11,876 nucleotides of DNA from Candidatus Saccharibacteria bacterium UBA4215 (GTDB lineage Bacteria > Patescibacteriota > Saccharimonadia > Saccharimonadales > Saccharimonadaceae), in the NCBI GenBank assembly GCA_002381485.1, contig DFTJ01000001.1, positions 1 to 11,876 of the forward strand, written 5' to 3'. Positions 1 through 6,986 of this stretch are shown piece after piece. The notes under the pieces are model-generated. The model did not search any database and had not been told where the DNA came from. It worked only from the letters and a program-made list of their open reading frames with translations. Position 1 is the stretch's first letter. Every line of letters starts with the position of its first letter. Position numbers and translations under genes: made by a program.

Positions 1-652
1 TGATGGCAATCGTCGCTGGGCGCGGACGCACGGCCTGCCGACCTACGAAGGCCACCTAGCTGGCTATAACGCGCTGAAGGATGTTTCTATTGCCACGCTT
101 GAGGCGGGGGTGGATTTTATGAGCATTTACATTTTTTCGACTGAGAACTGGAAGCGGAGTCAAGAAGAGGTGAAGGGGCTGATGAGTTTAATTCTGCGAC
201 TCTTCACGACTGACGCCAAGATGTTTCATACCTATAACATCAAACTGAAAGTGCTGGGGCAGCGTGAAGGCCTAGATTCAAAGATTCTTACGGCTATGGA
301 CAAGCTAGAGGAGAGTACCAAAGACAATACTGCCGGTACGCTCGCGATCTGTCTTAATTATGGGGGTCAACACGAGATTGTTGATGCGGTTAAAAAAATT
401 GTTCAGTCTGGCGCAAAGGCTGACGACATAACATCTGATTTGATTGCTGAAAACCTCTATGGAGCTGAAGTTCCGCCGGTGGATGTTATTGTTCGGACGA
501 GTGGCGAGAAGCGTTTGAGCAACTTTATGCTATGGCGTGCAGCGTATAGCGAATTTATATTCCTAAAAAAGATGTGGCCAGAAATGACAAAAGACGACGT
601 CACGGCTATAATTAAGGAATATTCGCAACGTAACCGGCGTTTTGGAGGGTAG
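1..652 (+). CDS. uppS: Isoprenyl (undecaprenyl) diphosphate synthase, 5' partial
   Basis: Cis-prenyltransferase that condenses isopentenyl diphosphate onto an allylic primer to make the polyprenyl diphosphate from which the cell-wall lipid carrier is formed; a cytosolic, membrane-associated homodimer in the family. The reading frame is open from base 2, giving 216 visible residues. The first ones are DGNRRWA, whose Asp is the family's catalytic, Mg-binding residue, so only about 15-30 N-terminal residues are missing. The codon before it ends in T, so it cannot be the Met of the common MDGN form; PDGNRRWA, as in some relatives, would fit. Further motifs are GHLAG, FSTENWKRS, and the C-terminal block RTSGEKRLSNFMLWRAAYSE with WPEMTKDD and a terminal RRFGG. 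The GTG at 110 and ATG at 119 are internal codons, not starts. The TAG stop abuts the rseP ATG, indicating an operon. Confidence 0.96.
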   Translation, partial: DGNRRWARTHGLPTYEGHLAGYNALKDVSIATLEAGVDFMSIYIFSTENWKRSQEEVKGLMSLILRLFTTDAKMFHTYNIKLKVLGQREGLDSKILTAMDKLEESTKDNTAGTLAICLNYGGQHEIVDAVKKIVQSGAKADDITSDLIAENLYGAEVPPVDVIVRTSGEKRLSNFMLWRAAYSEFIFLKKMWPEMTKDDVTAIIKEYSQRNRRFGG

Positions 653-1792
653 ATGGAGTTGTTTCTAGGAATTATTATTGGGCTGGTTGTCTTAGTGCTG
701 CTGGTCGTAGTACACGAGTTGGGCCATGCAATTGTTGCGCGCCGAAATGGCGTTGTCGTCGAAGAATTTGGTATTGGCTTTCCGCCTAAGGCGTGGGGCA
801 AGAAGCTCAAAAACGGTATTCTATTAACCCTCAACTGGTTGCCGCTGGGCGGCTTTGTAAAGTTGCAGGGCGAGAACGACTCTGCCCGTAAAAAAGGCGA
901 TTATGGCGCGGCTACATTTTGGCAAAAGACAAAGATTTTATTTGCAGGGGTCGTGGTTAACTGGCTCGTTGCAGTATTGATATTAACCGGACTCGCCCTA
1001 GCAGGGTTACCAAAAATTATCCCCGATCAATTTTCTGTTCCGAGTGACACGACCCTTGTCACCACGCCAGTCACGCTTGGTTCAGTCGTTGACGAGTATC
1101 CTGCGGCAACCGCTGGGCTCGCTTCTGGCGATGTCGTAACGGTTATTGATGGTCAGGAGATTGATACGGCGCAAGAACTGATTGAAGTAACGCAAGCAAA
1201 CCGCGGCGAAACGGTAGCGGTTGAGTATACACGAGAAGGCACGCAGCAGACAGCAGATGTCACGCTACGAGATAGTGACGAAGCAGTCTTCGGTGCTACG
1301 CTGCAGCAGCAAGAAAAGATTCAAGCAACCTGGTCAGCGCCAATCGTTGGCATCGCGACGACAGGGCAGTTTACCTGGGTGACCTTGCAGGGTCTGGGGA
1401 ATCTATTCGTCGACTTCTTTGGTGGACTATTCTCACAGCTCAGTCCAGATGAAACTGTTCGCCAGCAGGGCAGTGAGAGTCTTGACCGAGCATCAAATAG
1501 CGTAGCTGGTCCGGTTGGCATTCTGGGGGTAATTTTCCCAGCTGCTGGTCAAGCTGGTCTGACGGAAGTGGTTTTCTTGGCGGCAATTATATCGTTGACT
1601 CTGGCAGTGATGAACGCGTTACCTATACCTGCGCTTGATGGTGGCCGCTGGTTTGTAACGGCATTATTCCGTCTGCTTCGTCGCCCTCTGACAAAAGAGC
1701 GAGAAGAAAAGATTCATGGTACCGGATTTCTAACCTTAATGGGACTCATTGTCCTGGTGACGATTGCAGATGTCAGCAAGCTCTTCTCTTAA
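653..1792 (+). CDS. rseP: RIP metalloprotease RseP/RasP-like, M50 site-2 protease
   Basis: Intramembrane zinc metalloprotease of 379 aa. In the family it cuts transmembrane anti-sigma factors or signal-peptide remnants after a first cut by another protease. HELGH at residues 21-25 lies in the first membrane helix (about 2-26) and supplies two zinc ligands. FGIGFPP and LPLGGFVKLQGE follow, then a second helix (about 97-117). A single PDZ domain lies at about 135-205 (VDEYPAATAGLASGDVV). NALPIPALDGG at 321-331 carries the third ligand, D329, and a last helix ends the protein. One PDZ domain resembles the Gram-positive RasP form more than E. coli RseP, which has two. The ATG directly follows the uppS stop; a GGAGG at 644-648 leaves only 4 nt to the start. 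The 3' end overlaps the next gene by 23 bp. Its substrate cannot be told from this window. Confidence 0.95.
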   Translation: MELFLGIIIGLVVLVLLVVVHELGHAIVARRNGVVVEEFGIGFPPKAWGKKLKNGILLTLNWLPLGGFVKLQGENDSARKKGDYGAATFWQKTKILFAGVVVNWLVAVLILTGLALAGLPKIIPDQFSVPSDTTLVTTPVTLGSVVDEYPAATAGLASGDVVTVIDGQEIDTAQELIEVTQANRGETVAVEYTREGTQQTADVTLRDSDEAVFGATLQQQEKIQATWSAPIVGIATTGQFTWVTLQGLGNLFVDFFGGLFSQLSPDETVRQQGSESLDRASNSVAGPVGILGVIFPAAGQAGLTEVVFLAAIISLTLAVMNALPIPALDGGRWFVTALFRLLRRPLTKEREEKIHGTGFLTLMGLIVLVTIADVSKLFS

Positions 1793-2561
1793 GGCAGATG
1801 GTGCGGCGGATGCTCGTACCCAGCCACCTATGAAACGCAAGATCTTGATGGCAATCATCTTGCCAGTCTGGGTGTTGGCGGCATTCCTTTTTGCTCAGTT
1901 GGTGATTAGCGGGATATTGTCTGGAGTGAGCGCGGTGGGTGTGTCATTCGCGGGTATAAACGGTGCAGTGTTGAATGCTACCATCGGGTCGCTCATATAT
2001 GTTTTGAGCATTGTGTTGGTGATTGGGTTGCCGTGGCTGGTGCTGAAGAGCCGTACGACTGCAAAAGAGGTTGGCTTGCATCGTTTGCCGTCGTGGCTTG
2101 ATATCGGTATTACGCCGCTTGGTTTTTTAGCATACCTACTGTTAAGCGCATTGCTGCTAGCATTCGCGCAGCAGTTCTTGACGTTTATCGACTTTGATCA
2201 GCCGCAGGCGACTGGCTTTGACCAAATTAGCTTGCAGTATGAATATATTTTGGCCTTTATCACTTTAGTGGTCGTCGCACCGATCGCCGAAGAGGTGCTT
2301 TTCCGAGGATACCTGCTAGGTAAACTGAGAAAGTATACCGCCACCTGGTTAGCGGTTCTTATCACAAGTCTTTTGTTCGCCCTGGTGCACTTCGCCTGGA
2401 ACGTTGGTATTGATGTCTTTGCACTGAGTATCGTGTTGTGTTTGGTAACAATTTGGTCGAAAAGTTTGTGGCCAGCAATCTTGCTACACATGCTCAAAAA
2501 CTTCGTCGCTTTTTACTTCCTCTTTATTAATCCGACCCTTTTGACTACACTAGGAGGATAA
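1770..2561 (+). CDS. CPBP family intramembrane glutamic endopeptidase
   Basis: Polytopic membrane protein (263 aa from ATG 1770) of the CPBP/Abi/Rce1 family, which includes CAAX prenyl endopeptidases and bacteriocin-immunity proteins; the bacterial members mostly lack a defined substrate. The family's active-site motifs are all present: EEVLFR at 174-179 (EExxxR), FALVH ending at H207 (FxxxH), and HMLKN at 240-244 (HxxxN). About six to eight hydrophobic segments are visible, after a hydrophilic N-terminal tail of about 25 residues. The start is uncertain. ATG 1770 has a weak GGTGA 9 nt upstream; TTG 1764 is also in frame; ATG 1830 begins just before the first helix but lacks a ribosome binding site. 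With 1770 the gene overlaps rseP by 23 bp, so translation is probably coupled. Its place between rseP and proS is a departure from the usual gene order. Confidence 0.9.
   Translation: MSASSSLKADGAADARTQPPMKRKILMAIILPVWVLAAFLFAQLVISGILSGVSAVGVSFAGINGAVLNATIGSLIYVLSIVLVIGLPWLVLKSRTTAKEVGLHRLPSWLDIGITPLGFLAYLLLSALLLAFAQQFLTFIDFDQPQATGFDQISLQYEYILAFITLVVVAPIAEEVLFRGYLLGKLRKYTATWLAVLITSLLFALVHFAWNVGIDVFALSIVLCLVTIWSKSLWPAILLHMLKNFVAFYFLFINPTLLTTLGG
2552..2557 (+). promoter_or_regulatory. Ribosome binding site of proS
   Basis: A full AGGAGG lies 5 nt before the proS ATG and inside the last codons of the CPBP gene, whose TAA ends one base before that ATG. It fixes the proS start and is the strongest Shine-Dalgarno sequence in the window. 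Confidence 0.85.
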
Positions 2562-2562
2562 T

Positions 2563-3810
2563 ATGAAAGTTTCACAGCTATTTACGAAGACGGCCAAAAA
2601 TGCTCCAGCCGATGAGGTGGCGAAGAACGCTCAGTTGCTGATTCGCGCTGGCTACATTCACAAAGAGATGGCGGGAGTGTATACGTATCTTCCGCTTGGA
2701 AAGCGTGTCTTGGAGAACATTATTCAAGTTATACGTGAAGAGATGGATGCGATTGGCGGGAACGAGATGGCTCTTACCGCACTGCAGGCCAGTGATGCCT
2801 GGAAGGCCTCTGGACGCTGGAGTGATGAGGTAATGGATGTATGGTTTAAGACAAAACTCGCGAATGGTACCGAGCTTGGCCTTGCGCCGACACATGAAGA
2901 GCCGCTGACGCAGTTGATGAAGAACTTTATTCATAGCTATAAAGACCTTCCTGTGTATCCATACCAGTTTCAGACGAAGTTTCGTAATGAGATTCGTTCG
3001 AAGAGTGGGTTGATGCGTGGTCGTGAATTTTGGATGAAAGACCTGTACAGCTTTAGCCGTACTCAGGCCGAACACGATGCATTTTACGACAAGATATCAG
3101 ATGCCTACCGTGCTATTTTTGCGCGACTCGGACTGGGCAACCTGACGTACAAGACATTTGCCAGCGGCGGTAGTTTCGCTAAATTTAGTCACGAATTCCA
3201 AACGCTGAGTCCAGTTGGCGAAGACACGATCTATGTTCATAAAGAGAAGCAGATTGCTATTAACCAAGAAGTATTTACTGATGAAGTGCTTGCGGAACTT
3301 GGCGTCGCCCGTGATGAACTTGTCGAAGAAAAGGCTGTCGAAGTAGGGAATATCTTTACGCTCGGCACGCGCTTTTCTGAGCCACTCGAGTTGCGTTTCA
3401 CCGATGAGAATGGCGATGCTCAGCCGGTCATCATGGGAAGCTACGGTATTGGCCCAAGTCGCCTTATGGGGTTGTTGGCTGAGCATTTTGCTGACGATAA
3501 AGGCCTTGTCTGGCCAGAGGCGATTGCCCCCTATCGCGTATATTTAGTGAGGATTGGTGACGCCGAAGCAGTCACAGAGCGAGCCGATGCTTTATATGAG
3601 GCATTGACAGCACAGGGGATTGAAGTATTATACGATGACCGTGATGAACGACCAGGCGCTAAGTTTGCTGACGCCGAGCTGTTGGGTATCCCGCATCGTG
3701 TTACTGTGAGTGAACGCTCGATTGAACAAGAGGGAGTCGAATATACCGCCCGCAGCGGGGGCGAATCATCTATCTTGACACAAGATGAGCTGCTTGCTAA
3801 ACTAGCATAA
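2563..3810 (+). CDS. proS: Prolyl-tRNA synthetase, compact form without full editing insert
   Basis: Class IIa aminoacyl-tRNA synthetase that charges tRNA-Pro. Motif 1 is around GVYTYLPLGKRVLENI; motif 2 covers FRNEIRSKSG (from F140) and GREFWMKDLYSF; motif 3 is GSYGIGPSR at 292-300. The C-terminal anticodon-binding domain follows from about residue 320, with GIEVLYDDRDERPGAKFADA typical of the family. At 415 aa it is about 150 residues shorter than the usual bacterial enzyme (E. coli about 572). The loss falls between SHEF at 209-212 and motif 3, where the roughly 180-residue INS editing domain normally sits. Only about 60 residues remain there, beginning near GEDTIYVHKEKQIAIN. Family knowledge says INS deacylates Ala-tRNA-Pro, so this enzyme probably cannot do that in cis. 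Last gene of the uppS-rseP-CPBP-proS unit; a hairpin follows the stop. Confidence 0.96.
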   Translation: MKVSQLFTKTAKNAPADEVAKNAQLLIRAGYIHKEMAGVYTYLPLGKRVLENIIQVIREEMDAIGGNEMALTALQASDAWKASGRWSDEVMDVWFKTKLANGTELGLAPTHEEPLTQLMKNFIHSYKDLPVYPYQFQTKFRNEIRSKSGLMRGREFWMKDLYSFSRTQAEHDAFYDKISDAYRAIFARLGLGNLTYKTFASGGSFAKFSHEFQTLSPVGEDTIYVHKEKQIAINQEVFTDEVLAELGVARDELVEEKAVEVGNIFTLGTRFSEPLELRFTDENGDAQPVIMGSYGIGPSRLMGLLAEHFADDKGLVWPEAIAPYRVYLVRIGDAEAVTERADALYEALTAQGIEVLYDDRDERPGAKFADAELLGIPHRVTVSERSIEQEGVEYTARSGGESSILTQDELLAKLA

Positions 3811-3828
3811 ATAGAGTTGTGTGAAAAA

Positions 3829-3861
3829 GTCCTACGCTACATGTGGTGTAGGACATTATTT
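3829..3861 (+). terminator. Hairpin terminator after proS
   Basis: GTCCTAC at 3829-3835 pairs perfectly with GTAGGAC at 3848-3854. Four more inner pairs (two of them G-U) extend this to 11 bp around a CATG loop. The downstream tail ATTATTT is T-rich but interrupted, so termination on the + strand may be partial. A run of five A directly upstream (3824-3828) gives a cleaner T-tract when the hairpin is read on the - strand, so it could act in both directions, although no convergent gene is seen. Confidence 0.7.
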
Positions 3862-3890
3862 AGAAGAGAATTTAAGAGAGAATAATAATT

Positions 3891-4346
3891 ATGAAAAAAC
3901 AGTACCAAATTACCCGCGAGGGGCAAAAAGAATTAGAAACAGAGCTATCTGAGTTGAAAGCTCGTCGCGGCGAAGTTGCCGACAAGATTGCAGAAGCACG
4001 TGATTTTGGTGATTTGAGCGAAAACGCCGAGTACGATGCTGCTCGTGAAGAGCAGGGTTTGCTCGAGACTCGTATTTCTGAAATCGAAGAGATTTTAAAC
4101 AACGCCGAACTGATTAAGGGTGGAAGTAAGAAGGCAATTAGCCTTGGCAGCCGTGTGCAACTAACTGCTGATGGCAAGAACTTCTCCTACGTCATTGTCG
4201 GTCCTGTGGAAGCAGACCCATTAGAGGGCAAGATCAGCAATGAATCTCCCCTTGGTGTTGCGCTCTTTGGCAAGAAGGTTGGCGACAGCGCCACTATCAA
4301 CACGCCAAAAGGCGATGTGACGTACTCTATCGTCCAAATTGGCTAG
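3891..4346 (+). CDS. greA: Transcription elongation factor GreA
   Basis: Binds the secondary channel of RNA polymerase and stimulates cleavage of backtracked RNA so that stalled elongation can resume. The 151-aa length is near the family norm of about 158. The N-terminal half is an antiparallel coiled coil whose tip carries RDFGDLSENAEYDAA; D41 and E44 match the acidic pair that positions the catalytic Mg in characterised GreA proteins. The C-terminal half is the FKBP-like domain (ISLGSRVQL through the LEGKISNESPLGVALFGKKVGD block). The ATG follows an AT-rich leader with a weak AGAGAG at 3875-3880. No clear promoter was found in the 80 bp between proS and greA, so the gene may depend on a weak promoter or on read-through of the hairpin. 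Confidence 0.97.
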   Translation: MKKQYQITREGQKELETELSELKARRGEVADKIAEARDFGDLSENAEYDAAREEQGLLETRISEIEEILNNAELIKGGSKKAISLGSRVQLTADGKNFSYVIVGPVEADPLEGKISNESPLGVALFGKKVGDSATINTPKGDVTYSIVQIG

Positions 4347-4360
4347 CCAGCATCGATACG

Positions 4361-4369
4361 TGCTATACT
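4361..4369 (+). promoter_or_regulatory. Extended -10 promoter before the flavin reductase gene
   Basis: TGCTATACT is an extended -10 element (TGn plus TATACT, five of six consensus bases). A TTGGCT at 4339-4344 could serve as a -35, but its 19-nt spacer is long. Transcription would begin near 4376, giving a leader of about 25 nt that contains the AGAGGGG ribosome binding site at 4387-4393. The nine bases TATACTAAG recur exactly in the promoter at 8301-8309. Confidence 0.65.
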
Positions 4370-4377
4370 AAGTATAG
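4363..4377 (+). repeat. Inverted repeat overlapping the -10 element
   Basis: CTATAC (4363-4368), a TAA centre, and GTATAG (4372-4377) form a perfect 6-bp inverted repeat over the -10 element and probable start site. It could be an operator half-site pair or only an accident of two overlapping -10-like sequences. It is too short and AT-rich to be a terminator, and no T-run follows. Confidence 0.4.
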
Positions 4378-4399
4378 TATTTAAAGAGAGGGGCCTATA

Positions 4400-4933
4400 G
4401 TGCATATTGCAGTTATTGTCGGAAGTTTGCGTAACGAATCAATGAATCGAAAGTATGCAGAGGACATTCAACAACTACTCCCAGAGGGAGCGCAGTTTGA
4501 TTTTGTAGATATCCAGCTTCCACTTTTCAACCAAGACTTGGAGGCTGAGTTCCCTGCGCCTGCCCAAGCGATGAAAGATATTATTATGCGCGCTGACGGA
4601 GTACTTTTTGTGACGCCAGAGTACAACCGGAGTTTCCCGGGCGTTCTTAAAAATGCTATCGACTGGGCGTCTCGGCCATATGGCGCCAACGCTTTCGATG
4701 GTAAGCCGGCTGCTATTATTGGTGTCACAAATGGCGGTCTGGGTGCAACTCAGGCCCAGCAACAGCTTCGTAACGTCTTGCTACACTTGAACACAAAACT
4801 CATTGGTCAGCCAGAGATGTACATTAGCCGCAACTCAGCGTATGGCGACGACGGTCAGTTAACCGCAGAAGCAAAAGACTACGCGAAGGTTTTTCTTGAA
4901 ACATTTAGCGCCCATATTTCACATAATAGTTAG
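4400..4933 (+). CDS. NADPH-dependent FMN reductase family flavoprotein
   Basis: A 177-aa flavodoxin-fold protein of the FMN_red family (relatives of ChrR, YieF and ArsH), expected in the cytosol, binding FMN and reducing quinones or other small acceptors with NAD(P)H. The phosphate-binding loop GSLRNESMN at residues 8-16 follows the first beta strand. TPEYNRSFPGVLKNAIDWAS, from T72, is the family signature around the flavin ring. GVTNGGLGATQAQQQLRNVL matches the following GxxGG segment. The start is the GTG at 4400: the conserved first strand (HIAVIVG) begins right after it and AGAGGGG ends 6 nt upstream. Its physiological substrate cannot be read from sequence, and neither greA nor the ABC genes point to one. 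Its own promoter and the next promoter suggest a single-gene transcript. Confidence 0.9.
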   Translation: MHIAVIVGSLRNESMNRKYAEDIQQLLPEGAQFDFVDIQLPLFNQDLEAEFPAPAQAMKDIIMRADGVLFVTPEYNRSFPGVLKNAIDWASRPYGANAFDGKPAAIIGVTNGGLGATQAQQQLRNVLLHLNTKLIGQPEMYISRNSAYGDDGQLTAEAKDYAKVFLETFSAHISHNS

Positions 4934-4953
4934 TCGTACGGCCATGCTTTAGC

Positions 4954-4962
4954 TGGTATAGT
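4954..4962 (+). promoter_or_regulatory. Extended -10 promoter, leaderless start of ABC operon
   Basis: TGGTATAGT is an extended -10 element whose last base is only 8 nt before the ATG at 4971. The usual -10 to start-site distance puts transcription initiation at or within a base or two of the ATG. No Shine-Dalgarno sequence is present in that gap (CAATAACG), consistent with a leaderless mRNA. No good -35 is seen. Confidence 0.65.
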
Positions 4963-4970
4963 CAATAACG

Positions 4971-5666
4971 ATGATTACTGTTAAAAACATTACAAAAACA
5001 TATGGTCGCAAGCAGAATGCGTTCGTTGCGATTGACAACTTAAGCTTTCAGATTCCAAGCCGGACAACGGTAGCAATCTTAGGTAAGTCTGGAAGCGGCA
5101 AATCAACATTAATGCACGCTATGAGCGGCCTTGATCGACCCGAGAAGGGGAAGGTCATTATTGATGGTAAGGATATTCTGACGCTTAAGGCTCGTGACGT
5201 TGATGCTTTTCGTGCGAATAAGATGAGCTTTATTTTTCAGAGTTTTTTCATTCAGGCGAATGAGAGTTGCTTTGATAACGTCTCGCTACCACTTGAGATT
5301 GCCAAAGTGCCGCGTAGTAAACGCCGCGCTAAAGTTGAAGCAGCGCTTGCTGCGGTAGAGCTATCAGATAAAAAGAAGTCACGCGCTCGCGACCTTTCGG
5401 GTGGCCAAAAGCAGCGATTGGCAATTGCACGGGCAATTGTAAACGAGCCAGAGATTATTTTTGCCGATGAACCAACAGGAAACCTAGACAGTGTCACTGG
5501 TGAAGTGGTTGAAGATTTCTTGTTTCAGTATGCACGGGACAAAGGCGCAACGCTTATTATCGTGACACACGATCCTGACTTGGCGGGAAAGTGTGATGCT
5601 CGGATTGAAATCCAGGACGGCACTATCAGCAAGATGACCGGTCTACCAACGAAGGGGAAGAAGTAA
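4971..5666 (+). CDS. ABC transporter ATP-binding protein, MacB/LolD type
   Basis: A 231-aa ATPase that would power the adjacent FtsX-type permease. All nucleotide-binding motifs are intact: Walker [10 protein letters not shown] at 38-46, Q-loop in SFIFQSFF, signature LSGGQ at 142-146, Walker B IIFADE at 162-167, D-loop GNLDS, and H200 of the switch (VTHD). The region after the Q-loop ([20 protein letters not shown]) has the layout of the MacB/LolD branch, which serves mechanotransmission rather than classical import or export. The start is the ATG at 4971; strand one ([11 protein letters not shown]) begins immediately after it. The stop TAA shares its last A with the permease ATG, so the two are translationally coupled; AGGGG at 5653-5657 serves the second gene. 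The substrate is unknown. Confidence 0.95.
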   Translation: MITVKNITKTYGRKQNAFVAIDNLSFQIPSRTTVAILGKSGSGKSTLMHAMSGLDRPEKGKVIIDGKDILTLKARDVDAFRANKMSFIFQSFFIQANESCFDNVSLPLEIAKVPRSKRRAKVEAALAAVELSDKKKSRARDLSGGQKQRLAIARAIVNEPEIIFADEPTGNLDSVTGEVVEDFLFQYARDKGATLIIVTHDPDLAGKCDARIEIQDGTISKMTGLPTKGKK

Positions 5667-6958
5667 TGAGAACGACTGATATTATACGCCGAGCTGGCCG
5701 AAGCCTGCGACAAGCCAAGACGCGCACACTCTTGACGAGCCTTGCTATTGGAGTGGGGGCATTCACTATTACGATTAGCCTGGCTGGGGGGCAAGGCGGA
5801 CGTGACTATGCAGATGCAATTGTAAACTCGAATACGGATGTCCGTGAATTGGTGGTTACGAAAGAGTCTGAAGACACCGGCGCAATCGCTGAGTATAATC
5901 CAGACGCTCCTCAGGTTACTGGCCCAGCTGGCGCATCTCCTTTTGGGGATTCAATTGAATTCCTGGGCCTTGATGATCTCGAGTCAATCGCCGAGATCGA
6001 CGCTGTGACTGACGTGACGCCTAATTACTCACCTGCCGTAGACTATGTGACGACAGAAGGGGAGAAGAAATATCGTGCCACGGTAAGTACCTTTTCGCCT
6101 GGCGTCTCGCTTGAATATGCCGCTGGCGGTGTAAATGATGATCTTGCGGACGGTGAAATCATTTTGTCAGAAGACTACGCCAAGGCACTCGGGTTCAGCA
6201 CTCCAGCTGACGCGATCGGGGAAGTTGTTCAAATTGGTGCGACAAAACAGCGAACGCTCTTTAGTGTTCCCCAGACTGAAGAGTTTAGTTTCACGGTACG
6301 CGGCGTCAGCAGTGAGTCGGGTCTTGCATTCCGTTCACAAGGTTCACTGTTGGTGACGCAGCAGGCTACGAAAGACCTCTATGAGTTTGTCAGCGAGGGT
6401 TCACCAAACTATAACCGCTTTATCGTTGCGTCGGTCAGAGTCGCCGAGCCGGGTCAGGCCGAAGAGGTGAAGACTATCCTGGAAGAAGATGGCTACACTG
6501 CTCAGACTGCCGCTGATTTGCTTGGCACGGTGAACACCTTCATTAATGTCCTACTCGGTATTTTGCTTGGATTTGGTGCGCTCGCCGTTCTTACTTCAAT
6601 TTTCGGGATTGTAAACACGCAGTACATTAGTGTCCTAGAACGGACACAGCAGATTGGGCTCATGAAGGCCCTGGGGATGAGCCAGGCTGACGTTGGAAAG
6701 CTCTTTACCTTTGAGGCGGCCTGGATTGGCTTCTCGGGAGGTGCAATTGGTGCCGGGCTAGCTGTTATCGGGGGCACGATCGCAAATCCGTATATTAGCG
6801 AGGCGCTGGGGCTGGGAGATATTTACCTATTGATATTTACACCAGGGCAAGTTCTCGGAGTAGTGATTGGACTCATCCTGATTTCAATCGTCGCTGGCAT
6901 CATGCCGGCACGGAAGGCGTCGAAGCTTGATCCGATTGAGGCTTTGCGCACCGAGTAA
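5666..6958 (+). CDS. ABC transporter permease, FtsX/MacB family
   Basis: A 430-aa membrane subunit with the four-helix plan of MacB-type permeases. Helix 1 is at about 21-41 (LLTSLAIGVGAFTITISLA). A large extracytoplasmic domain of about 250 residues (MacB_PCD-like) follows, then helix 2 at about 292-316, helix 3 at about 351-372 and helix 4 at about 395-412. The short cytoplasmic helix ERTQQIGLMKALGMSQADV is the conserved contact with the ATPase, and the ending PARKASKLDPIEALRTE is a strong family signature. Such pairs move antimicrobial peptides, lipoproteins or other envelope molecules, or signal across the membrane. No membrane-fusion partner gene is adjacent, so the specific role is open. 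The gene overlaps the ATPase stop by one base. Confidence 0.93.
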   Translation: MRTTDIIRRAGRSLRQAKTRTLLTSLAIGVGAFTITISLAGGQGGRDYADAIVNSNTDVRELVVTKESEDTGAIAEYNPDAPQVTGPAGASPFGDSIEFLGLDDLESIAEIDAVTDVTPNYSPAVDYVTTEGEKKYRATVSTFSPGVSLEYAAGGVNDDLADGEIILSEDYAKALGFSTPADAIGEVVQIGATKQRTLFSVPQTEEFSFTVRGVSSESGLAFRSQGSLLVTQQATKDLYEFVSEGSPNYNRFIVASVRVAEPGQAEEVKTILEEDGYTAQTAADLLGTVNTFINVLLGILLGFGALAVLTSIFGIVNTQYISVLERTQQIGLMKALGMSQADVGKLFTFEAAWIGFSGGAIGAGLAVIGGTIANPYISEALGLGDIYLLIFTPGQVLGVVIGLILISIVAGIMPARKASKLDPIEALRTE

Positions 6959-6961
6959 TCA

Positions 6962-6974
6962 AGCAGAATCTGCT
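6962..6974 (+). repeat. Inverted repeat between the permease gene and serS
   Basis: AGCAGA and TCTGCT flank a single A in perfect dyad symmetry, overlapping the TG of the serS extended -10. As RNA it could fold only as a 4-bp stem with a 5-nt loop, and no T-run follows, so it is a poor terminator. An operator is possible but unsupported. Confidence 0.35.
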
Positions 6975-6979
6975 ACAAT
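6971..6979 (+). promoter_or_regulatory. Extended -10 promoter, leaderless start of serS
   Basis: TGCTACAAT is an extended -10 element (TACAAT, five of six consensus bases) that ends 7 nt before the serS ATG at 6987, placing the expected transcription start on or next to the ATG. The 7-nt gap AGTTCAC holds no Shine-Dalgarno sequence. No convincing -35 is seen. Confidence 0.65.
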
Positions 6980-6986
6980 AGTTCAC

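Noticed and set aside
457..834. Open frame on the - strand opposite uppS/rseP (125 codons)
   Set aside because: It lies fully opposite two confidently identified genes, its translation is low-complexity Ser/Thr/Pro-rich, and it shows no recognisable motif; a shadow frame.
6962..6974. Inverted repeat as a terminator of the ABC operon
   Set aside because: The possible stem is only 4 bp with no T-run after it, and it overlaps a promoter element.
6927..6986. Upstream extension of the serS reading frame
   Set aside because: It lies inside the permease C terminus, and the conserved SerRS opening MLDIRFIRDN begins at ATG 6987.
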